Assembly: GCA_045110475.1 (NCBI GenBank)
Contig: JBGCGC010000018.1
Location: 10,152-74,151 of the forward strand
Reading direction: 5' to 3'
DNA from: Granulosicoccus sp045110475
GTDB lineage: Bacteria; Pseudomonadota; Gammaproteobacteria; Granulosicoccales; Granulosicoccaceae
DNA length: 64,000 nucleotides
Below, piece by piece: positions 44,356 through 52,774 of the stretch (its first letter is position 1; each line of letters opens with the position of its first letter). Made by a program: the position numbers and the translations under genes. The notes beneath the pieces are model-generated. The model ran no database searches. It worked only from the letters and a program-made list of their open reading frames with translations, and was not told the DNA's origin.

Positions 44356-45953
44356 TGAGGAGTGTAACGGAAGGCGCCCTCCGGCAGTGCTACTCCGGAC
44401 GATCGCAGTTGCCCCGCTCGGGTAAGGCGCGCGGCTCCTTCCAGCAGATTCCAGGCAATCTGCTTGACGTTGCGATTTTCAAGCGGCTCAAGACAGGTAT
44501 CTTTTACCCAGTGATTAAACGCTCCCATAGCCGGACCACACCAGATCTGGTAGTCGGCTGCTCGTCCCGGTTCACCATCCCGAGCCCATTGCGATGCCAT
44601 GAACAGATAGCGGCGGCAAAGCAAGGCAAACCGAATATTGCCGTCAGCCTGAGCACTGTGCAGAGTTTGCGGATTGTTTTGCGCCAGATACTCGCAAGTG
44701 TCAGCCCAGGCTGACTCAAGTGTCTGACCCAGGCGTTGTTCGAACCACTGTCGATCACCATCAATTAAATTTTCGGTGGTGGCGCCAGCACGATAGAGTC
44801 CATGTAGCCGTTTTGCATATAGACCAAACAAGGTACCGCGCTTGAGTACCTGTACATCGACTCCCTGTTCAAACATATCAGCTGCGGGCGCCATCATCAC
44901 GTCTGCCGCGCTCGCGTCGGATAGCATCTTTCTTGCCTGCTGGGAAAGCCCGGATTCCATAGCGGGTTGATTGATCGATCCACTCAAGACATAGGCCGCT
45001 CCCATCTGAAACGCACCGGCCACAGCCTGCGGCGTAGCGATACCACCGGCAAGACCAACGCGTAAACTGCGTTCATCAAATCCGTGTTGGCGAGCGATCC
45101 TGCCAGCAGTTTCCAGAAGAGAGCTTAACAGCACAGCTGCTGGCCGATTGTCAGTATGGCCTCCAGAATCGGACTCTGCAGTAATGTCCTCGGCGACGGG
45201 TACGATGGCAGCAAGCTCAGCCTGTTCTGCACTGATAGCACCGCTGGCAAGTAACTCGCGAAGTACTTCTACCGGCGCTGGCGACATGAATTTTTCGGCA
45301 ACTTCAACGCGCGACACCTTGGCAAAGACGTGGGTATCTCTGACAACAAGATTACCTTCGCGACGCAAACCCAGTGCGCTATAACGCACCACTTCTGGTG
45401 ATAGTTGCATGAATGCCGACGCGGATACGCGCTTGACGCCCGTTTGCAGAAAAACATCAACGACCGCTTTTTCCATACCCGGATTCTGCGGTGAGTGGAT
45501 AAGGTTTGCGCCCCATGTTGCATCGGTTGCGACCAGCGCTGCCTTGATTTTTGCAATGCCCTCACTGACCTCTCGAAGAGGCAGTCCAGCGCTCCCATAA
45601 AAACCCAGAAGACCCGCCCGCGCTGCGGCAATCACCATCTCAGGAGTGGCTATGCCACGGGCCATTTCGCCAACGATGTAGGGAAAACGCGTGTTATGGG
45701 CGTAGGTAAAGCTACGATCTCCGAGCCATTCAGGGTACACAGGCGGAAGACGAAAGCAGGTATCGCCAGAGGTATCGCCAGACAAGGCCACAGCGGCTTT
45801 TTCATCGATAACGGTGTAACCACTTTCACGGCTACAGTGCACAAACACACCGTCGCGAGGCAATCTGAGCGCGCTTGCCAGCGGCGTATCAGCAACCGAC
45901 GACGTTGCGGACATCCGTGAAAAATCAGGATTGGCAGTGTCTGTCAGAAGCAT
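44343..45953 (-). CDS. pfaD: PfaD-type trans-acting enoyl reductase
   Basis: A 536-residue flavoprotein of the nitronate-monooxygenase/2-nitropropane-dioxygenase superfamily, PfaD branch. Visible features are 'MARGIATPEMVIAAARAGLLGFYGSAGL', the FMN-barrel region 'LRVGLAGGIATPQAVAGAFQMGAAYVLSGSINQ' (both kept short here as family landmarks) and the C-terminal 'DYQIWCGPAMGAFN'. PfaD reduces enoyl intermediates in trans for Pfa synthases and is the most reliable marker of such clusters. It is the first gene of the four-gene synthase unit and overlaps the KS-AT-ACP gene by 13 bp. No clear ribosome-binding site precedes ATG 45953. Confidence 0.93.
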   Translation of the reverse strand: MLLTDTANPDFSRMSATSSVADTPLASALRLPRDGVFVHCSRESGYTVIDEKAAVALSGDTSGDTCFRLPPVYPEWLGDRSFTYAHNTRFPYIVGEMARGIATPEMVIAAARAGLLGFYGSAGLPLREVSEGIAKIKAALVATDATWGANLIHSPQNPGMEKAVVDVFLQTGVKRVSASAFMQLSPEVVRYSALGLRREGNLVVRDTHVFAKVSRVEVAEKFMSPAPVEVLRELLASGAISAEQAELAAIVPVAEDITAESDSGGHTDNRPAAVLLSSLLETAGRIARQHGFDERSLRVGLAGGIATPQAVAGAFQMGAAYVLSGSINQPAMESGLSQQARKMLSDASAADVMMAPAADMFEQGVDVQVLKRGTLFGLYAKRLHGLYRAGATTENLIDGDRQWFEQRLGQTLESAWADTCEYLAQNNPQTLHSAQADGNIRFALLCRRYLFMASQWARDGEPGRAADYQIWCGPAMGAFNHWVKDTCLEPLENRNVKQIAWNLLEGAARLTRAGQLRSSGVALPEGAFRYTPQWFG

Positions 45954-46066
45954 ATCGGACGCGATGTTGAGCAGGTTTGGCCGGCCATTGTATCGCGAGT
46001 GAGGAGTCTGCGCCGCCTCCGGCCGCCCAGGCTCCTGGCGCGGGTGTACACCTTGATACGGGAAGT

Positions 46067-46723
46067 TCAGGAAAACCTTTGGTGATTTATAACCAGAGGC
46101 AGTTCCGGGGACAGATCTATCATCACATTGGCAGCGCCTTTGTTGAAATTCAACGTCATTCTGGGTGCTTCTCCGTATACGATGTTTACCTTGTCCATGG
46201 CGGCGAACTGTTGCAGGACAACAGAGGGCGTCTCAATGGGCAAAGAAATATCCAGCCTATGTAGATTCCATGTCGGATTCTGATACTTTTCTGGAACCGG
46301 AGACCTTTGAGGCAAGCTCGGGGGCATACAAATGCAAAGTGGCTCCTCCAGACGATCCGAGTTATCTCCTACGTAAAAGCACATTTTCCCATCGAAATAG
46401 TCGGGTACATATTGCCACGCTGGAAAATCAGGGGCCGATTCGCCATCTGCAACGCGAACCACGACTCCAAAAGGGCAAGCTTTATCGTCTTGCGAACGGG
46501 CAAGCAAACGGAGGCCGTTGCCAGCACCTTGGGCCGCCTCATCGGCATCGCTTATGAACAGTAATTCAACTGTGAAATCAGGCAGGAAAAATCGCCTGTT
46601 CGATGTCCCTTGACCCGGATGCCTGTTGGCATTGCCTTCGACCCATCCAAGCTCCAGCAATCGATCGGCAGCAGGTGCGCCAGGCGTGGTGAGAATAAAC
46701 ACATGATCGAGTTGTAGTGCCAT
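46067..46723 (-). CDS. VOC (glyoxalase/bleomycin-resistance) superfamily protein
   Basis: A 218-residue protein with the VOC opening 'LQLDHVFILTTPGAPAADRL' and a typical 'RRFFLPDFTVELLFI' strand pair. The family holds metal enzymes and binding proteins; no specific activity can be assigned. It lies 113 bp upstream of pfaD on the same strand, so it could be co-transcribed with the lipid synthase, which is unproven. ATG 46723 (MALQLDHV) is preferred; 46738 is possible. The 248 bp between this start and the repeat at 46972 show no gene. Confidence 0.75.
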   Translation of the reverse strand: MALQLDHVFILTTPGAPAADRLLELGWVEGNANRHPGQGTSNRRFFLPDFTVELLFISDADEAAQGAGNGLRLLARSQDDKACPFGVVVRVADGESAPDFPAWQYVPDYFDGKMCFYVGDNSDRLEEPLCICMPPSLPQRSPVPEKYQNPTWNLHRLDISLPIETPSVVLQQFAAMDKVNIVYGEAPRMTLNFNKGAANVMIDLSPELPLVINHQRFS

Positions 46724-46971
46724 GCTCATCATACGCACTGATCTTATCGGTAGTTTTGCCAGTGAGTTCTACCGACTGTTTCGTATAAAGGACGATAGAA
46801 AAACTCAACCCTGCCCCTATGTAAACCCTGCTCTCGCGTTTGGTAGAAAGCTCCCGCTATGACGTGGGAATTAGAAAATCCCTTAATGTATTGCACAAAC
46901 TACCTATGCAGCAGGTGTTGCGATTAGCCATGCCCAGATTGCTGGATCGCCAAAACATCCCTTGCCTTGAA

Positions 46972-47138
46972 CTAGGAGCCTGCGCGGTAGAAAGCGATCG
47001 AGCGAGAGTAGTCCAATTTTGAGTCAAATTTTGTGCTCATTTGAGGAGTTTAGCTGGCTAAGTGACGAAAATGAGCGCAAAATTTGGCCAAAAGTGGGCT
47101 GCTCGTAGCCGATTGATTTCTACCGCGCAGGCTCCTAG
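46972..47138. repeat. MITE-like palindromic repeat, copy 2
   Basis: A 167-bp element with perfect 22-bp terminal inverted repeats (46972-46993 and 47117-47138), both ending in CTAG. If CTAG is a target duplication, the mobile part is 46976-47134 (159 bp). The interior pairs with itself around 47045-47070, so the whole element is a long imperfect hairpin. It aligns with 17390-17556 in reverse orientation at equal length. The right-hand CTAG contains the kpsC stop codon. No open reading frame of note. Confidence 0.88.
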
Positions 47139-49231
47139 GCCGCGTAGCGCAGGGAGCTGACGATATTGTTAATTTTGTTCAACCAACGATAGCTGCCAAG
47201 CAAGCTTGCACTGCGTGTATCGTCTCGGGAAAGGTGTTCAACTTGTGCTTCAGCAGAAATGAATTCGCCAGATTCTACATGGAGATACCGTGGATACTGG
47301 ATCAAGGTAAAATATACCAGCTCGTCAAGTGATCTTGAGCGTGTTCGTCGTTTGCACACCAATTGATCTTGTGTCAGTCCCCAGCCGGCATAGAACGGTA
47401 GGCCGTAGGTGACAACACGCTTTTCTCTTAAAAGAGCTTCAAAACCAGTTAATGAGGTCATTGTGTGACATTCATCGCACGCTGAAAGGGCCTGTGTGAT
47501 CGAGAAACTACCTACTACCTCATCAACATATTCCTTGATAATTGCGTCAGGTACCACTCCTCTGCGATTACCACTTTCCACATCGGGATGTGGTTTGAAA
47601 ATCAGATAATCATCGGGTCTGTTTTTCCGAACCGCTTGACAGAGTGCGCTATTGGTATTTACCTCAGCACACCCGCGGGCGATGGATTCGTCGTCTTCAA
47701 CCTGACCAACAATCAGAACAAGCGCTTTGCCCGAGGCAGATTCGTAGCTGGATGTAAACTCTGATGACCTGTCTTGCACTACGTTGTATTTGCTAACACC
47801 CAAGGACACAATCAGTTGGCGTAAATTCCGCGCACGGTGACATTGCTCAGCAGTGCACGGTTCATGATTAAGCAGCTTTTCAAGCTCGCTGGGGGCATGT
47901 CGATCGAAATACATACCTTGCCGATCGATCACCAGAGATGATGGTGCTACAAAATCTGAACCTAGCCCCCTGGATCGAAGAAATCCGTCTTCCACACGGG
48001 CGACATGTCCTGTTTCATGCGTCTTTAAATGCGTGAAACCCCACGTCAGAGGAACAACCCGTTGAGTCGATTCTGACAAAGTTGATAAAAACTCGACAGA
48101 ACCATCCGGCGAACGAAGATACCGTCGGAGATAGCGTCTTTTCCAGGGAGTTATGCCAACACAGGCAAAGGCATGCGCATTTCGTGCAAACTGCCTTTTT
48201 TGTTCGACCACGTGCTCAAGACATTGTCGAAGTGTCCAGCGTTCGCCGTTTACCGGATTTCGGTATTGAGTGATCGCCATGTGAGCTGCAAAAAATAATT
48301 GATCAATGCTTCGTGTTCGAATACGCCGGGACACCGGACAACGGTCGTCTGTAAGTCCCCAACCCGCATAAAACGGTTGACCAAATGTGGTGACCTTACA
48401 GTTACACAACAACGCCTCATAGCCAAGCTGCGATGTTCCGACATACACATGTGATGTCCGCTTCAACCAGGCAATCGGATTGTCTCCGTCTGCGCTAAGC
48501 TCCACTCCAAGCTTGCGTGCATGATCGAGAAGATAACCTTTGCGCAGGCCTGCAACCACGTCTGGGTGAGTTCGTACCACCAGCCGCTTACCCGGGTTCT
48601 CTACATGTGCTGTATCCAGCATGTGAATAAACCGCTCTTGTGTCATACCTCCAAATTTTACTGAGGCATCGTTTTGAGTCTGATCTACCACCAGCACGAT
48701 ATCCTGTGTACTAGAGCATTCAGATTCACTGTTGAACACCGACTTGCAATAGTTATATTTAGTAATATTGTGCAACACCAGCATCTCTCTACAAAGCACC
48801 GACTCCCGAAGAGTTTGCTCATCGCACAATTCATCAAATTCATTGTCTGACAAATTCAGAAGCGACTCAATATCGCTGGGACACGTGCCGTCATAGTAGA
48901 CGCCGCTCTTGTCAACCATCACCGAGTAGGTCTTACGGGTATGCGGATCTTCCTCACAGTTACGCACAAACCCATCTTCAAGAAACCAGACAGGCAAGTC
49001 ATTATTTTCGGCGTATTGCAACGCACGTACAGAATTCTGCTTTCTCCCCCAGACGACTACGGCTGCAACCTTGCCGTGCTTCAACTGCCCGGACTCGGGA
49101 GCACACACGTTGTTTACACCCAAGAAGGACGCTATGTGCTTGATCGCCCGAATGCCCGAAGAAAAACTAACCGCAGACAGCACCTCGTTACCGTTCGAAG
49201 ACGCAGGTGCGGATGGGCTACGAGGTTTCAT
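47135..49231 (-). CDS. kpsC: Capsule Kdo-linker glycosyltransferase KpsC
   Basis: A 698-residue cytoplasmic enzyme with two homologous halves, as in KpsC. Each half has an E-D-G-F motif ('FLEDGFVRN', 'VEDGFLRSR') and a 'PFYAGWGLT' motif. In E. coli the halves add alternating beta-Kdo residues to a phosphatidylglycerol lipid, priming group 2 type capsule. Its presence implies a lipid-anchored, Kdo-linked capsule exported by an ABC (KpsMT) system, though KpsS and export genes are not in the window. The TAG stop lies in the terminal CTAG of the repeat at 46972-47138. It is divergent from the glycosyltransferase genes. Confidence 0.93.
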   Translation of the reverse strand: MKPRSPSAPASSNGNEVLSAVSFSSGIRAIKHIASFLGVNNVCAPESGQLKHGKVAAVVVWGRKQNSVRALQYAENNDLPVWFLEDGFVRNCEEDPHTRKTYSVMVDKSGVYYDGTCPSDIESLLNLSDNEFDELCDEQTLRESVLCREMLVLHNITKYNYCKSVFNSESECSSTQDIVLVVDQTQNDASVKFGGMTQERFIHMLDTAHVENPGKRLVVRTHPDVVAGLRKGYLLDHARKLGVELSADGDNPIAWLKRTSHVYVGTSQLGYEALLCNCKVTTFGQPFYAGWGLTDDRCPVSRRIRTRSIDQLFFAAHMAITQYRNPVNGERWTLRQCLEHVVEQKRQFARNAHAFACVGITPWKRRYLRRYLRSPDGSVEFLSTLSESTQRVVPLTWGFTHLKTHETGHVARVEDGFLRSRGLGSDFVAPSSLVIDRQGMYFDRHAPSELEKLLNHEPCTAEQCHRARNLRQLIVSLGVSKYNVVQDRSSEFTSSYESASGKALVLIVGQVEDDESIARGCAEVNTNSALCQAVRKNRPDDYLIFKPHPDVESGNRRGVVPDAIIKEYVDEVVGSFSITQALSACDECHTMTSLTGFEALLREKRVVTYGLPFYAGWGLTQDQLVCKRRTRSRSLDELVYFTLIQYPRYLHVESGEFISAEAQVEHLSRDDTRSASLLGSYRWLNKINNIVSSLRYAA

Positions 49232-49334
49232 CCTCGCAAAACAGCATAATCTGCGCCAATCGCAGCCAATACCGTGTGGTTCGCTACTTGCTACATTCTC
49301 CGTGAACTAAGCTGCACACTATGAAACCGTCACC

Positions 49335-50423
49335 TTGAACCTGCTGTTTCTCACTCATGCCAACCTGTCCGAGCGCGTTTACGGGGATGGTTCCACCCGA
49401 TACCGGTGTTTTAACGTCGCGGAGGTGGCTCAGCGGCAAGGACATACTGCCGAGGTCATGGAACTTGACAAACTGCAGCTCGAACAACTTCCCGCATTTG
49501 ACCTGATAAGCTGGCTCCGGCCCACAGCGGGAAAGAAGTCATTGGCGACTCTTGAGCGAGCAGTGGCGCTGGGAATTCCGTGCATTGCGGACGTTGATGA
49601 CCTTATATTTGATCCCGAACTGGCTTTTGAAGCACCCGCTGTAATCAATGGGTTTGTGTCTATCGAAAAAATCAAAAAGCGCTTCCTCGACCATGCGAAT
49701 CTGTTGAGAAAATTCAATGCAATAACGGTGTCAACTTCAAGTTTACTGGCGCACGTGCAACGAAGCTTCGCATCCATTCCATCAGCAGTTGTCCACAATG
49801 GCCTTTCAGACTATTGGCTTCAGCACACAGAAACACTCACCAGCAAAAAACCTCGCAAGTTATCAGTCGCCTACCTTCCAGGTACGCGAAGCCACGACAA
49901 GGATTTTCAGAGCATTTGCAAGCCGCTGGCTCAATGGCTTTTTAAAAAGCCGGATTGTGCACTGGATATTGTCGGCAAACTGGAATACCCCAGACATCAG
50001 CTGCCAAAGGCCCAGGTCCGACACATTCCGTGGATGGATTACTACCGGCTACCCGCAGCCATTGCAAGTCAGAGGGCAACACTTGCACCACTGACCTCGT
50101 CAAGCTTCAATGACTCAAAGTCACATGTGAAGTTCATTGAATCCGCAGCACTGGGTGTCCCGCTGATCGCCAGTAGCATCCCCGACCTGGAACAGCACCA
50201 ATGCCCCGGACTTTTATTCGCTAATACAGAGACTCAATGGCTTGAAGCTCTTTTGAAAGTAAGCAATTCTGACTTTCACAACACGATTACCCATCAATTG
50301 TCACAATATGCTCGCAGAAACTGTCTTGCCAGCCACTATGCCGGTCCGCTGATTCAAGCGTGGGAAAGTGGCCAATTGTTGCCTGCAAATGCAACAGAAA
50401 GTGATTTCTCCAGAGCGGCTTGA
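49335..50423 (+). CDS. Glycosyltransferase, GT-B fold (GT4-like)
   Basis: A 362-residue putative glycosyltransferase. The N-terminus 'MNLLFLTHANLSERVYGDGSTRYRC' is GT-B-like. The C-terminal half has 'YLPGTRSHDKDF' and 'KFIESAALGVPLIASSIPD', the E-x7-E-type sugar-nucleotide region of retaining GT4-like enzymes. The only start is TTG at 49335; an ATG at 49321 is out of frame and stops at once. It leads three same-strand genes of the capsule locus, 104 bp from the divergent kpsC start. Sugar specificity unknown. Confidence 0.8.
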   Translation: MNLLFLTHANLSERVYGDGSTRYRCFNVAEVAQRQGHTAEVMELDKLQLEQLPAFDLISWLRPTAGKKSLATLERAVALGIPCIADVDDLIFDPELAFEAPAVINGFVSIEKIKKRFLDHANLLRKFNAITVSTSSLLAHVQRSFASIPSAVVHNGLSDYWLQHTETLTSKKPRKLSVAYLPGTRSHDKDFQSICKPLAQWLFKKPDCALDIVGKLEYPRHQLPKAQVRHIPWMDYYRLPAAIASQRATLAPLTSSSFNDSKSHVKFIESAALGVPLIASSIPDLEQHQCPGLLFANTETQWLEALLKVSNSDFHNTITHQLSQYARRNCLASHYAGPLIQAWESGQLLPANATESDFSRAA

Positions 50424-50447
50424 AGAGCAGAGCTCGCCAGGACAATA

Positions 50448-51602
50448 ATGCAATATCGTCACGCGTCACAGTGCCAGTTTCAGCTTGATTCAATATGCGC
50501 AGAGTTGCGAAACTTGCTGGAGCCAGAATCACTGCTCCGCACAGGGAATACCCCTGATGGCGCGATTACACTTGAAAAAACAAAAAACAGTGTGCGGGTC
50601 CATATCAGCCAATCAATGGCATCCTCTATTCTGGAATTTGCTCCGTTGTTTCCTGGTTCATTTACTCAGCCTGACGTGACTGTCAATCTCTTTGCCGAGG
50701 CTGAGAAGATTGTGCCATCAGAGATCACCTCCACGGGCCATGCGCGATTTGGTGGAAATTCTAACGGCAAGATGCCCGGACCAGGCTTGCTGGAGCCGAT
50801 ATTGCATTTCGCAAAATTCAATGCTTTACCGGAGAAATTGGCAACATCGCTTCAAAAAGGTCACAGACCGATTTCTATCATCGTTGATGAAGCGGGTATT
50901 GAGGGAATGAACACCCAGGAGAGACTGCACAAGGAATTACAGCATGTTCTTGCTGATCGTCACGGATACCACGATATTGTCGTGGTGCAACTGAATATCA
51001 ACGCACAATTGCGCAGAGGCCGATGGCTAAAACGCACAACGGTAACGGACTTGCAATTGCCAGAAAGAACCAGCGTCATCCCCGTTGTCATATCGAGACC
51101 TGAAATGATGATGACACTGCTGGCGAAGTCTGAGATAGCGCTGGTACCGTCAATCTCACTCGCTATGGATGCTGCGAATGCCGGCTGTCGTTTTACTGTT
51201 TACGGGCACGAAATGATACCGGAGACACGGAGGCATACCGGCAAATCAGATGTTGATGATGGGACAAACTTTAATCCCGACGATCAGAGAATCCTATTGA
51301 CACATTCTCGCTGTAACGCCGTTGGTGCCCAAAGGCTTGTAAGCAATAAAAATCAATTGTGGTTAACACTGAGCCAATGGATAGGAGCACATCAAGGCGT
51401 TCCGAATCCCGGCCTTGATATATCGAAGCAACAGCGTTCAACCGATGCCATCATTCCTGTTAACGGTCTATCAGACAGCATTGCAAAGAAGCAGTTGACA
51501 CGGGCACAATCCAAATTTCGCAAGCTTCTGCACTCACCCAGACAATTCTTGCAAGACAGCAGCAGCGTCAGTCTGCAGCGACTCAGCACCTGGGGACGGT
51601 GA
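50448..51602 (+). CDS. Uncharacterised capsule-locus protein
   Basis: A 384-residue protein that I do not recognise. It has no signal peptide or membrane helix. The middle shows alternating strand-like stretches ('RPISIIVDEAGIEG', 'HDIVVVQLNI', 'SEIALVPSISLAMDAANAGCRF'), compatible with a GT-B-like or other Rossmann-type fold. The tail 'KFRKLLHSPRQFLQDSS' resembles the basic, amphipathic C-terminal segment found on several capsule-synthesis enzymes. It is 24 bp after one glycosyltransferase gene and overlaps the GT29-type gene by 4 bp, so a role in capsule sugar transfer is likely but unproven. Confidence 0.6.
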   Translation: MQYRHASQCQFQLDSICAELRNLLEPESLLRTGNTPDGAITLEKTKNSVRVHISQSMASSILEFAPLFPGSFTQPDVTVNLFAEAEKIVPSEITSTGHARFGGNSNGKMPGPGLLEPILHFAKFNALPEKLATSLQKGHRPISIIVDEAGIEGMNTQERLHKELQHVLADRHGYHDIVVVQLNINAQLRRGRWLKRTTVTDLQLPERTSVIPVVISRPEMMMTLLAKSEIALVPSISLAMDAANAGCRFTVYGHEMIPETRRHTGKSDVDDGTNFNPDDQRILLTHSRCNAVGAQRLVSNKNQLWLTLSQWIGAHQGVPNPGLDISKQQRSTDAIIPVNGLSDSIAKKQLTRAQSKFRKLLHSPRQFLQDSSSVSLQRLSTWGR

Positions 51603-52723
51603 TCTTGTTAGCCGCGCGATCATCTGTGACAGATGATGATGACGTTTTTACGAGGTGGAAACGTGGTGACTGGCAGGCTTGTCTGCCACATGCTGCTCTG
51701 CATCAGGCACAGACAAAAGCGACTCTGGAAAACATCCATCTGGCGTTACAGATCAAACATGCCATTGACGGTTTTTCGGTCAATGATCTTGTAACGTTCC
51801 ACGACATGCTAAACCCTTTATCCGAGCATGTCAGGTGGTCCAGAGCTGTCCTGCGTCTACTTTGCGCTCACTTGCAGTTGGAAAATCCGGACTCAGCTCA
51901 TGACATTGTTTTGCGGTTTCTGACCGGAAGATGTCCGCTTGTGAGGACAAGAACATTACAACGATTCCCTCTGGCTCTTCAGTTTCTGATTGAGCATTAT
52001 CCGGAAAAACTCAGCCTTCTGCATTGGAGAAAAGCGGAGCAGGCTGTGCAGTTAGCTGATCAGATTGACCGCTTCGACAGCCAGTTGATCAAGGGTTTAT
52101 GTAACGACAACACGCAAAATGAACGGAAGCAGACTGTCGCTATCGTGGGAAATGGCCCATCGTTACTGAACAAGACAAATGGTCAATTTATTGACTGTCA
52201 TGACGTCGTTATACGTTTCAACAACCCTGTAATCACTGAAAACTATCAGCGCTACACCGGGCAGAGAACAGACCTGCTCATCATCTCACCTGATCAGGTA
52301 AAAAAATCTGGTCGCAGGTGTATCAAGGCGCTGGCAATTTCAGGAATCAATATCCTGCAAGGTGAATCAGGCTACTGGACACGGCTTGTCGGACTGCATT
52401 CCTACCTGAAACTTGCGGTGTTTGATCAGGCTAATTGGTACTCACTCGTCAAGGAACTGAAAGCACCTCCATCAGCAGGCTTACTGGCAATTTCCAGTCT
52501 CGCCGGTCAGAAGAATCTCGAGATATCGGTGTTCGGTTTTACCAAAGATGACGGTGGTGCATCAGACCTTGGCAACACACCGGGTAGTGAATCGGGCAGT
52601 ACTGACGGTGCGCACTATGGCGATACACAAGTCGCCTCTACCAGACACAACTGGCCTGCAGAGGCGGCCATGGTGAGGCAACTCGTAGACAATGCCCTAT
52701 CCCTATCACGCAGTACAGACTAA
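51599..52723 (+). CDS. GT29-type (sialyltransferase family) glycosyltransferase
   Basis: A 374-residue protein whose C-terminal half carries the four sialylmotifs of family GT29 in order: L ('VAIVGNGPSLLN' to 'IDCHDVVIRFNN', about 179-209), S ('PPSAGLLAISSL' to 'ISVFGF', about 290-314), III ('AHYGD', 339) and VS ('HNWPAE', H350-x4-E355). GT29 enzymes move sialic acid or related keto-sugars such as Kdo and are mostly eukaryotic. Here the acceptor would be a capsule glycan. The first 170 residues are not recognised. The GTG start overlaps the upstream stop (GTGA) and has GGGGA before it. It faces the UXS gene tail to tail. Confidence 0.8.
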   Translation: MILLAARSSVTDDDDVFTRWKRGDWQACLPHAALHQAQTKATLENIHLALQIKHAIDGFSVNDLVTFHDMLNPLSEHVRWSRAVLRLLCAHLQLENPDSAHDIVLRFLTGRCPLVRTRTLQRFPLALQFLIEHYPEKLSLLHWRKAEQAVQLADQIDRFDSQLIKGLCNDNTQNERKQTVAIVGNGPSLLNKTNGQFIDCHDVVIRFNNPVITENYQRYTGQRTDLLIISPDQVKKSGRRCIKALAISGINILQGESGYWTRLVGLHSYLKLAVFDQANWYSLVKELKAPPSAGLLAISSLAGQKNLEISVFGFTKDDGGASDLGNTPGSESGSTDGAHYGDTQVASTRHNWPAEAAMVRQLVDNALSLSRSTD

Positions 52724-52740
52724 GTCTCAACGGGAAATTG

Positions 52741-52767
52741 CACAGATCCCTCCAAAGGGACTCTGTG
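52741..52767. terminator. Hairpin between convergent genes
   Basis: CACAGA-TCCCT pairs with AGGGA-C-TCTGTG around a 4-nt loop, with one bulged base. It sits between the stops of the GT29-type gene (52723) and the UXS gene (52775) and could end transcription from both sides. There is no long T-tract. Confidence 0.5.
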
Positions 52768-52774
52768 AGAAAGG

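Noticed and set aside
32801..45920. Many 60-220 codon frames on the plus strand opposite the synthase genes
   Set aside because: They are shadows of long, well-supported genes; none has a start signal or recognisable domain.
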